Assembly (NCBI GenBank): GCA_025618425.1
Contig: CM046835.1
Coordinates: 14,085,200-14,149,199 of the forward strand
Direction: 5' to 3'
DNA: 64,000 nucleotides
Source: Heliocidaris tuberculata
Taxonomy: Eukaryota > Echinodermata > Echinoidea > Camarodonta > Echinometridae
Positions 1 to 11,300 of the stretch are shown in pieces. The position numbers and the translations under genes are program-made. Numbering within the stretch: the first letter of the stretch is position 1; each line of letters begins with the position of its first letter. The notes beneath the pieces were generated by a model. The model was not told the origin of the DNA, made no database searches, and saw only the letters and a list, made by a program, of their open reading frames with translations.

Positions 1-368
1 CTACAATACTTGGAATCCACTTTGCATACATTACTTTTTACTATGTCTGACAAGCCTCTTTTTGCCTCCTTTTGCCTCCTTTGTTTTAAAAGTATGCATA
101 AAATTTGAACATATTTGTGAACAGGTCTATTCAACCATTACCCCTTCGCCATCACATCCTCCTCTATCTCAACAGAATGTCAATCATTGCCATACAGAGT
201 ATCAAAAATACAAAGGCACTTTGTCTAAATTTTCATGAAAATGAATGAACCGTTTCAATAGTCCACTTCTAAAAACGCACATTCACTCACAAGCAGTCTC
301 AAGAAATGCTTCGTGAAAGTAAACTCCATAACGATGGATATAGAAATTGATTCTGTGTAACGACTTCT
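1..368. other. 3' flank of COPS8, no gene seen
   Basis: AT-rich sequence downstream of the minus-strand COPS8 gene. I see no exon-like open frame, RNA gene or clear repeat boundary before the foldback element that starts near 369. Confidence 0.4.
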
Positions 369-544
369 ACTAGGTGTAAAAAAAAAAAAAAAAAAAAAAA
401 ACAGTGGACACTTTTGATCATTAAATAACTCAAAAATTATACATGGTATCAGACTAAGGTTTTTACATTGTAAAGTTGAAGAATGTAAAATTTATTTGGA
501 GTAAGTTTCATGACATTGCTCTGAATACTTTTCTTTAAAATATT

Positions 545-833
545 GCTCTGAATATCAAATTAGATTTTTCACTTTTTGAAAAAATAAAGGGCACAAAATC
601 TGTGTTTATCAGTAATTATTCAGAATACATGTACAACAATTGCCAGTGCGCATAGCAGCTGAAATTCTAGAACACCTTTTTAACCCAGAGTCATGAATCA
701 TTAATGACACTGGACAGCAAAAGGTTGACATACAATAGCAATTATTGTGTTCTGAATTAATTACTGATACACAGATTTTGTGGCCTTGATTTTTCAAAAA
801 GTGAAATATCTAATTAAATATTCAGAGCAATAT
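545..833. repeat. Palindromic miniature element
   Basis: The left end (ATTGCTCTGAATAT) and right end (ATATTCAGAGCAATAT) are inverted copies. Further arm matches include CACTTTTTGAAAAA against TTTTTCAAAAAGTG and CAGTAATTATTCAGAA against its reverse complement. It sits inside the larger foldback at 369-1588. Confidence 0.6.
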
Positions 834-838
834 CTTAA

Positions 839-1422
839 AGGGAAATCCAACCCTAATAGCAAGTTGCTTTGAAAGAAAGAGGAAAAATTAGAGAAGCAGA
901 TTGGTGAAAGTTTGAACGAAATCGGACAAGCAATAAGAAAGTTATGAATTTTTGAACGTTGTAATCACTATGCTTATGGGAATTTCAAATTGGCCGAATA
1001 GGTAATGTCACTGTGATGTAGCTGTGGACAACTCCCCCATTCGCTCTAACACACAAAACGACTAAAATGTCACTTTTTTTCAAAATGCTTTACTCAGTAT
1101 GATCTTTTCATTCATGAGGACCTATAACAATATGCTATCTCCAATATATTGTGGGTACTGCCCCGAGGGTAAAAGCGCCTTGAAGAAAACCGCCGATTAA
1201 TGATATTTTTGCGTACGACAAATGGGAGAGTTGTCCACAAAAATGTCACAATTGACTCACCAAATTGCCAATTTGAGATTCACATTGATGTAGTGATCTA
1301 ATTTTTCAAACATCCATAACTTTCTTAGTCCTTGTCCGATTTCTTTCAAACTTTCACCATCCTGTTTTTCTTATTTTTCTGCTTTCACACAAATCATCTC
1401 ATTAGCAAGGTTGGATTGCCCT
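839..1422. mobile_element. TTAA-target MITE, family A, copy 1
   Basis: A 584 bp element flanked by TTAA on both sides (835-838 and 1423-1426). The ends start AGGGAAATCCAACC and finish GGTTGGATTGCCCT. A second copy of identical length lies in CDC27 intron 17 in the opposite orientation. The arms share a conserved stretch reading GAAAGTTTGAACGAAATCGG. Target site and termini resemble Kolobok-type non-autonomous elements; that class call is inference. Confidence 0.75.
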
Positions 1423-1749
1423 TTAAGAAAAATTATTCAGAGAAATGTAACAAAACTTGCTCCATATAAATTTTGCATCCTTCTACTTTACTATGTAAAA
1501 ACCTCAGTCTGATAATAGGTACAATGTTTGAGTTATTTACGATCAAAAGTGTCCACTGTTTTGGTTTTTTTTTTTTAAACACCTAGTATATAAGTGCCAC
1601 TAGGAATCTCAATTCTAGTTATCAGAATCAAGAAAATAGTGTATATACATATATCCTGATGTGATCAGTTAAGCTACAGTCAAATAGACTGAAGGTCCAA
1701 AATACAAATTTCCACTAGACTGAAAAACTTGGTCTTGTGAACATTCCAA

Positions 1750-1914
1750 ACAGGGGCCGATCCAGGATTTTTAAAAAGGCATGATGCTGAAAAAGGACAC
1801 AATTAAGGGGGCAAAATCTTTGGGTTGTGTACTTAAGGTATGCCAGTTGGGTTTCAAAGGAGGGGGCATGGGCCAGTTCCCCCCCCCCCCCCCCCCCCGG
1901 AAATCTACCACTGT
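1750..1914. mobile_element. Degenerate hAT-like MITE of the CAGTGGCGG family
   Basis: The left end reads CAGGGGCCGATCCAGGATTT and the right end reads CCACTG. It contains the poly-C tract typical of the better-preserved copies at 45170 and 47034. No clear target duplication remains. Confidence 0.4.
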
Positions 1915-3165
1915 TTTGAAATACGAGTAGGATGACTCACAAGACCAAATCAGTCTCATGGGCCTCTGATCTTGAGGACTTTCAGTCTATCGGTTATTAC
2001 AGCCCAGTTGTATCATAAGAATTTTTGAAATGGCTCCAACATACTTCTCATGCCACATCCTCATCGCCCCTCCCCCTTTTCCTTCCACTTTACAGAATAT
2101 CAGTATCACCAACAATTTCAAAAGATTGCCTGCATATAGTAGTTTAAACTGAATACATGGTACATGTACTACAATAATATCCACCAATATATGTTTATAT
2201 GTTTCACATTATTTTAATACACTATACTGACATTACAACTTTACTATTTACAAAACATTTTTCTTCAAATTATCCATATACACCAGCAGTATTAGAAAGG
2301 CTAATTCACAAAGGTCAACTTAGTTTGTCACCATTCCAGCTATGTGCATTCAGCCATTTCCACATGATGACAAACAAGAACTTGCTGCACAAAGATATTA
2401 ATCAGTTTTTATATAAAAATCTAACTCCACTCTTCTACTAATAGTCGATCATGATTCATCTTTCTATTAGAAACCTAGTCCAGAATCTGGCCAATTTAAC
2501 TCTAAAGCATGATCCCCCTGCTTTGGCATAATTGAAGGAATACCTCAAGGGATTAAGTTCGTAGGACCACACCATCCATGGCTCAGAAAAAACCAAGGGA
2601 TCTTGTGAGGTAGGAGACCATTCATAATATAAAATCAGCCAGATTTTGGACTACCTAAAAAATAGATCGTTTTGGAGTGACTAAAACATATAGAGGCAAA
2701 TGGAAAGTTCAATACAATCCATGAACAATCACAATTCTTTGTGTATGTGTCCAGTTGCCCTTTCATTTTTCCTCATGAAAATGAAAAAAAGAAAATGTTG
2801 ATTGTAAACTGTGCATAAATTTATATTCAATTGTTCAAATTTCTAAACAAAATGTTTATACGTCTAATCAAAAAGAGCTTTGGACTTGGAGAAAACAACC
2901 GGCTTAAAATTACATTAAGGCAAAATTACAGAATAATATTTCCTGGTTTTTGAGCGAGAGATCTACAGTTGGAGTCTTGTCACTAGAATTGCAGGAAAGA
3001 CATGTTTTCCGGACACCTCATTTCTTTTTAAAGGTTTTGGGTCAGTTTAAAGTCCTTCAGACTGTCAATGAAGTTTATCCTGAATGACAAAAAGCTGGGT
3101 ATGATGCATTAACAGTAGATATGTCCATAATCCTTTGATCTACTTCTTCAAGACTGTAGTCATTT
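1915..3165. other. 3' flank and probable 3' UTR of COPS8
   Basis: AT-rich DNA directly downstream of the COPS8 stop codon on the minus strand. The part next to 3166 is probably 3' UTR. I found no confident polyadenylation signal close to the stop and no other gene. Confidence 0.35.
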
Positions 3166-4056
3166 TCAATTTTCTAAGAAGGCTACAAACTCAGTCAGTT
3201 GAGCTATTTGTTGTTCACTGGGTACTGGAGCTTCTTTCGATGGAACTGAATGTAAAAGAAAAAAAAAAAAGGATGAGAAGAAATAAGGCAAAGACATAAG
3301 GAATAAACAATCTAATTATTGACCAAGTCCCTAAATCCAACAGAACCACTTAAAGCAGGTTTATCATCATCTATATAATTAAATCTTTCAGAGTTGTCCA
3401 CTTTCCAAAACATCAGAACCTACATGTCATTACCAAGAACACTCATTATAACAATATTGCTGGTTCCACTTTTTGTACTCTGTTTCATAGCACTGATATA
3501 ACAAGGTTTCACTATAACATTTCCTTGGTCCCAAGAAGTTATTCAGAATGAGGTTTATGTGTACAATAGCAAAATTCTGGAGTAAAAACGTGCACGCAGC
3601 AGAATTTTGGATGTGTCACCCTCATGATTGAAGAGTACTTTCCATTAATATTTTGGTGAATGAAAATGCAACCTCCTTTCCAAATAGCTTCTGATGGTCT
3701 GACAGCCCTCAAGTCTTTGTAAACAATAGTAACCGTTTGAATCACAACAGAATTGTATATTTTCCCATCCCTTGCTGGAACTTCTTATCATGCTTCCCAA
3801 GATTTTTTGTTGAGTTTCCTATCTTATTCTTACCTGGTTTCTTGGGTAAAATCATTTGACTAGTAGAGTTGTAAGACCAACCTTCCTCTTGGACAGCTGT
3901 TGAAATTGAATGGAAAAACAAAAAAAGGAAGTATATAAAAACAAATGTTGTATTTGTATACATGTACTTTACTATAGTATGATTTACATAGAGCTTGTTA
4001 AAAGCAGTATAGAGAGAGAGAGACACACACACACACACACACACAGAAAGAGAAGC

Positions 4057-4088
<32 letters not shown>

Positions 4089-5298
4089 GAAGATATATGG
4101 GAATTCAACATACAGAAAATCAAAGTTCAGATCAAATGGAATAATGAAGTTGAAACATAACTCAGGCTTTCTTTGATCTTTTTTTTTTCATTCTACATGA
4201 AGGATGTTAAATAGGTCTGTTTTTATGTATTTTGTTGTATTTGGGGATGTTTAGGAATAAACTGAAGGCAAATAACATTTGCTCTAAGGGATACTGGAAT
4301 GATTTGCTAATTGAGAATGAATGCCCTGAAGGCTGATCACATATCAACGATATGATAATAATAGCGATAATGATATAATCTGTATTTTAGACCCAAGAAA
4401 GTTGGCGCTGAAAGCTCATTAGCATAATATCAGTGAGAACCATACTTTTTCACCATAGATCTTGTTTATTGTTATAGATATGGTTATTGTATCGTTGAGT
4501 TGTAGGGCATGTAAGGCATATTGTAGTTTCCAGGACTACTGGCATATCCACAGAGCTACATGTACTTACCATTGATGGCTTGTTCCTTGGACATGCCTAG
4601 ATACGATGCAAACTGATCAGCTTCTATTGATGTGTATGCACTGCCTACAAGCTGGAATAGCCTTTGCCTAATGGAGTCTGCACAGAAACATGTTAAGGAA
4701 GGATTATGTTAAAAGAAGAATGCTCAATCATGATCAATTGTTGAGGAAGATCAAGCCAGGAAGCAGTGACACTTGGCCATGGTTTTCAATCTCAGTTAAT
4801 TGATAGCTCTTGTAGAAAGATCAACAAGATAAAGATGCCTTTTGTTAAAAATTTTTTACCTTTTGTTTCTACAAGTGGGACTATGATCCACTAGCTTTGA
4901 GTTGACAAATCTGGCACATAAAAAAATCACACACAACATGGTCAATTTACTGTGACAAACTATTTGATAAAATTCACCCCATTATGTAATAATACACAGC
5001 TTTACCCCCAAAATTAATTATTTTGGAATTCCTCTGCAGATAAAACAAATGTATGTTCCTTCTACATGCATTCAATTCAATATCTATATGGTTTGAAGTA
5101 CAGAGTGTGAAAATCTCTTATTTCTGCAGTCCTGGCATGATTTCTTCTTTTAAAAAAAAAATATTCCCCCCCCCCCCCCACATGGTGCAAGCCATCTTAC
5201 ACTTGCATCGGGGGAGGGGGTTAAGATGCATTATTTTTTTCCTCATTAAATTTCCCTTAAGAATTATGATTTCAGGGGGAAATTATTCTTCTCAATAT

Positions 5299-5331
<33 letters not shown>

Positions 5332-8300
5332 GGTGAAGGAGCCATTCCCCCCCCCCCCCCCCCCCCCCCGCCCCCCAGATCTACTTAAGAGTTACTAGTT
5401 TTTCATGCGATGTAACCGCTCCTGACTAACAAATTTTAAAAAGGCACACATACCTGAAAGTGCTGAAATAATTTCCTTGATGCCATCTGACCATTCTCTG
5501 TTGAGGGCACTGTACAACTTTGATGAGGAGAAATCTCTTTGCCACATGTTCTGACCAATCTCCCATATGAAACCGAGTTCCGGGTCAGCCTACATTGGGA
5601 AAAGAAGGTTCACAAGGCGTGGTGAATAGCATATTTGGCTCTCTTGGCAAACACCAGTTAAGGATACAGTTTTCATGCACTGGCTCAAAACATGTATCTT
5701 AGCTCACCCAAATCTAGTTCTTTCTGCAGTAAAAATCCTAATAATAGATGAAAACTCTGCACACTGAGATTGAAACCAAAATTATTTTGACTAGTCAGAT
5801 TAATAGGTTTGTTCAAATTGCTTTCTCCAAGAATTGACTGAAAGATAATAAGGGGTATCCTTTCATATATCCTACAAGATAGTATGGCTTCACTTCAGAT
5901 TTCCACATTAAAATTTGATTCAATAATTTACGAACAGCAAATAACTTTCCATATAATAAATGTAAAAGAGATAACACTTGTTGGCAAAACTAGGAACCAT
6001 TAATAGCAAATGTGCTAGTTGAGCCTGGCCTGTGAACTTGTGTAAAACTAAACCACTTCAAATTTCACAAGGATGGGAAGCCAAATTAGATGAAAGAAAC
6101 AGGGTATCTAATATAACTGACTTACTGTTTTCACTGAAGCTGGAATTCTCTTCCATAAGAATTTGGCATTATTTCTGAAAGGGAAGGAAATGGGCAAAAA
6201 AGTCAGGGTATATTGGTAAAATGTTTGTTATTTATCATTAATGTATTTCCAACCAGAAATAAACAAACCCTATATAGATAAAATATAATATGCTTTTAAA
6301 GTAAATTGTGTGAATATTAATTTGATGCCAATATGCCTCTGCCTATTAGGCCTGGAAAATGATTTTGAATACTTTTTGATATTTCACCTTTATATAGATC
6401 AACAAACACATCAAATCACTTAATCTTTGATCATAAAATACTTTTCAAAGATTTTAAGAAATACCATAAAGCAGGACTCAACACTTACAGGAGTTTGTTA
6501 CAAATGGACCATACTCATTTGCCATGGACCGGTTGGACCAACAGGTTAAAGGTAAGTGGGGATCCTTGCAAAAGGGATTTTCTAGGATGGTAACAAAAGC
6601 AACATTATCTAGATATTTCTTAGTACACTCACACCACGTATAGTGGTCATACTGACCACTACGCGGGACGAATGCAAAAATACTAGTCATTTTCTATCGC
6701 ATGTACTTAAGGTATGGGGGGGGGGGGGAAAGTAAGATAAATGTTTAAAATACTTCCTTTCAAATTCAGCGCTTTAAAATCTCTTTCCTACCTTAAATGG
6801 CCGTTAGGAAGAACTTCTGGTATTTCCAGCAAAATCCAAATTCAAAATCATGTCCAAAACCTAAGAAATCCCCGCCAATTTTTTTTGCGATCGCATGTTG
6901 TTTTCATGGTGCCGATGTTTTTAGACTAAATCGGCCAATAAAATTTTGTCCACAACGAAACTCGGTATCGCGTGCACATCGATCTCTACGATCGCACACA
7001 CGGAAAATCGGGACTTACGTGTGCGCGATAGGAACCGAACTTTTAACGACCGAATTTTTTAGCGGGAGATGTCAGCGCTCGCGGCGATCAGGAAATGTAC
7101 ATCATGACTTGCGATACCCCGTTTCGCCAGAAGTGACAGTAAATTACGGATTTCATTTTCGAAATTATCTTTTCCAACATCGGTGAGTTGAATTTATTGT
7201 ATTTTATGAATATGTTGGTGTCGTTTCTTGTAAATTAAATGCCGATTATGAGTGAATGTTGGTGACTTTTGTGCAGTGGTGTTTTGAAAGTGTCGAGGTG
7301 GATGACTGCCTAGAGTCTACACACGAAGTGTAGTAAAGTCGCTATGAGTGAGTACACTGTAGTTATTATTAAGATATATTTCCCTGTTTTTTTTTTTAAA
7401 TCAAAGCATTATATAGTACCACTGCAAATTTTTTGCCATATTTAATTTACACTTACTTGCAATAACAAGCAATTGGTACGAAAACATAAATTTTATACAT
7501 GGATACTGGTGATCATTGGAATTTTAAGAATACTTACAAATCATTTTGAAGAAGGTAGAGAGCAAGTAACTTCTTATAAAGTTCTGATGTGGCGACACCT
7601 CCAGGGGCCTGCATGGACAGGTCCAAAAGAAAAAGAGGGGGAGGGTTAGTTCATGTGAGTGCCAGGAATATGGTGGGTCATTCAAGGGGTTGGGACACAT
7701 TTCGGCTTAACTCTAGAATAAGCCTGGGTGTCGGGCCGGTCAACCCGTACGGAACCCGGCGGGTTGGGGGTTTTTGCCGGGATCGGGCCGGGTCCGGGTT
7801 GCTGAGTGAAATGTCTGAACCCGGTAAAAATAACCCGGTAAATAATTGGAGGTGTAAAGCCGTTATGAGTATTAATTATGACTTTTTAACCCTTTCGAGA
7901 CAATGGACCACATTTTGTGGTTTGGCTCAATAACTTTTGATTCAGAACTCTGAAAAATATACCAGATGCATGAGTAGAAAGAGCAAAAATTTCTGCACAC
8001 ACTATGTCCATTTTTGTTCCATGACCATATTGCGTTTGATGCCAGGAATTTTTAAAATGAGAATAAGCTTTGAAATCCTTAAATTGGCAACACATTGAGA
8101 GGTTCAAAATCATTGATTTTCATCAAAATTGGCAATTTTTTCAACTTTTCAACAAAATTTTAACCCTGTTTGTTGTTCTCAAAGACATTACACCTTATTA
8201 GAACCATGCAGCACTAAAAGAAAAACATTATTGTTGCCAATTTGAAGATCGAAATGTGATCAATTTAGCCCTTGAATAATTCCTGTCCTGAAAGGGTTAA

Positions 8301-11300
8301 TAAAAACTTGATAGTGGTGAAAATAGGCTTGGGCGGTTCTGCTTTTAGAGAGAACCGATTCCGATTCCGACGCAAGGTCTCGGTTCCAAAGGGAGTCGAC
8401 TTCGAGGCCGCATCGCACGCATGTCACTGCACTGTAGAGTCTATTGTGTATAGTGCAGCTTTCACAAATGTCCGATTTTCATATAAAACTCCACTTTATG
8501 AAATAACTATCAAAATTCTACGTACATGGCTAGGGTAATCATAGTCCAAGCTTCAATTTCATAACTGTAATGACGAAAACCATATTGAATTCGCGCTGTA
8601 ATGATGAAAACCGTTCGTCTTTTTCAAGTTTTCGTGAGCTGGCTGCTGGATGACTGTGCATGGTATAACCAGGAGGTGGCGCTATACGTCATGTTCCTTT
8701 TTTTGTATTTTTCACATGGCCTGTAGGCGCCTTGTTTTTTCTGTGGTTCCAAACGAAAGAAACTCATTTTTCCGATTGATAATGGGTAGCTTAGCTCAAA
8801 TTATTATTTTGTGGTGTCACTGTGGCGTTAATAAAATATGTTTCCTCAAATTTTGGAGGGGTTTTTACTTCAGTTTCTTCCATATTATATATTTTTTCAG
8901 TGAGATAATTTTTGACTGGTTGACCATTACTCTTGATATGTGACCAACATTTTTCTTCATTCTTCCCTCTTATGGTAATCTTTTAAAAAAATTGTTAGCA
9001 TTATTATTCCTTCTCTTAAAAGACTCGACATGTATTTCTTAATTCTGAAGTAATTTCACAATTAAAAAAAAAAATATTTTAAGACATGTAAGCTCTCTTT
9101 TCATTTAATATTTTTTTTCTTAGACTTACTTCCTTTATCGTCACTTGATTTTATTTTTTGTTAATTCTTCAAATACTGAGTTTTCATTCTGGAGTAAATT
9201 TCATTGATTTGTTTCAATTATTTTTATATCATTACACTGGATTTAAATATGCAGTAACCAGCAATAACATAATTGTATATATTTTCTGTCCCTACCCTCT
9301 GAATATTTCTCTCACGGCTTGCCATCTCTCTTTCGCTCTTTCTCTTCCAAGCTCTCCTGTTGATCCTCGCTGATCACAACGAGGTGTGCGCTACTAACAG
9401 CGTTGTACACACACAGGCAGTCCGACATACACACTGGCTTCGTTTTGCGGAGCCGAGTAGCGGAATGTCTGTTATTTAGGTCTCACACCTTCGTAACTCT
9501 TTCATCATGTTCATAGCTTTTAGAATTAGAAGTCAGTATCTTCAATGTTTAAAACTTTAATAATTATTTATCAATAAACTATCGTGATTGTAGGGTGGGG
9601 TTAAAAAACCAGGCTCTTTGAAGAGTAGCGTCAGCTTTTTTTTTTTTTTAACTCTTCAAAGAGCCTTCCAGGCTAGCCTAGGCTAGGCCTTGCGAGCGCT
9701 CAGCCAGTCCAAGCAACCGCGATACTAGCCTCTTGTCGAGGCCCTGGCGCTGTTGGAATCCTTGGCGATATGGAGGCAAAATTTCTGGTGGCGAGCGAAG
9801 CGAGCCAGAAAAACCGAGGCGCTTGCGCCGAGGGCCTCTTGACACCCGACCTGAATTATATATTCATGAGTCACGATTTCCTACTGAATTATGCATGAAA
9901 ACGTGAATAGTTAGATTACCGCTGCGATCGCCCAGCAAATTGGCCAGTGAAATCTCAAGGATTTCTTACTTCAGTTCTGGACTAGTCTATAATTTGTTGG
10001 GGGGATTACGTAAATCTCTTGCTCAAAATACATTCACAGACAAGCACATTATGAAGAATTCAATCTCTAGCTTACAAACCATGGTAATTTGAAATAAGAC
10101 AAATGTAAATATTTCTCAAGAGATCATCATATATTTACAAATAATGAAGAATGGGCAATAAAAGTCACCGTTCAACAATAGATGCATCTCCATCAATTCT
10201 GAAAAGTTGACTTAGTCTATTATCAAAGCTTTTTTTCGAAAGTGAAGCTTACACACTACAGAAAGAGCTCAATATCACGCGAGTACGAGATGTTACACGG
10301 AAATACAAACAAAAATTGAGACTATTAGGCCTGGACACGTCACAATATTGAACTTAAAAAGTCTAACATAACACTGTTAGTGTTATTAACAAATAACACT
10401 AACACAGTTAGTTTTTAGATCTTGACCGAGTCAAATTCAAAATTATACCTTCAAGTCACATCTTGTGACGAAGCGTCCCCAAGATAGATGGCTTGAAGTC
10501 CACGTTTCTTGAGCGACTTCACCTGGTCTCTCATCAGAGACACCAAAGGGGAAATAATCAACAAAATGCTTCGTGAAGATGATAGACTAGAAGGTGATGT
10601 AACCAAGGAGTTACCAGCAACTTCACTGCCCGGCAAGGCCCCGGGGGATCCGCCTGGCCCTCGCGAAGCAGCAGTCCCACTCTCCATCCCTGGCCCACGG
10701 AGGTAATCAGCACAAAGCGGTAGCGCGTGAAAAATAACACGTTTTCCATAGCCAGTAGGCAGATTCGCAAGAACATCTTGTCCTTTAATTGCAGATTTGA
10801 TTGCATCAACTTGCAAATCTTTGAATCTGTCAATCTTCAACATTCTAGCGGCATATTCTAAGCTCTTACAAATATCGTCATCACTCGTCGTGGAAGAAAC
10901 GTTGAACGCCATTTTGGGCTGCGATTAATTAATATGTAAGAAATAGCGTGCAGTCGAGTCATGAATATTTAACATTACGTCATGGTAGGTATGTGACTAT
11001 CGCGCACACTGGCTTGGTTTCCGTGATCCTGGCAGCTGTTTCACGCCCAGTGCGAGTTACTCTGAAGGGTACCTCTTTGATTGCGTATAGAAATGGCGTT
11101 TTCTCCCCAAATTTGGCTTGCTTTGGCTGATTACGTCTTTGGAAAATTCCCTTTCGCCTCGACTTTGAATTTTGAGAATCGGACATGTGAAAGTGCATTT
11201 TTTTTCAAGTCAAAGTTCAGTGTCATTTTTACCATCGTAACCTTCCTTGAAGATGAGTTAAAATAGTTCTGAAACTAATTAAAAGAGTTAATTCATACAT

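Larger units (their letters stand above)
369..1588. mobile_element. Foldback element containing nested insertions
   Basis: The ends are inverted copies: ACTAGGTGT followed by an A-run at 369, and a T-run followed by ACACCTAGT at 1588. The arms at about 405-520 and 1440-1560 are imperfect reverse complements, with shared words around CAGTGGACACTTTTGATC. Inside the arms lie a second palindrome (545-833) and a TTAA miniature element (839-1422), so this is a nest of non-autonomous transposons. No coding sequence was seen. The superfamily of the outer element is unknown. Confidence 0.65.

Noticed and set aside
6797..7186. Open frame of 129 codons in COPS8 intron 2
   Set aside because: No family resemblance, opposite strand to the host gene, and no splice signals that would extend it; likely chance.
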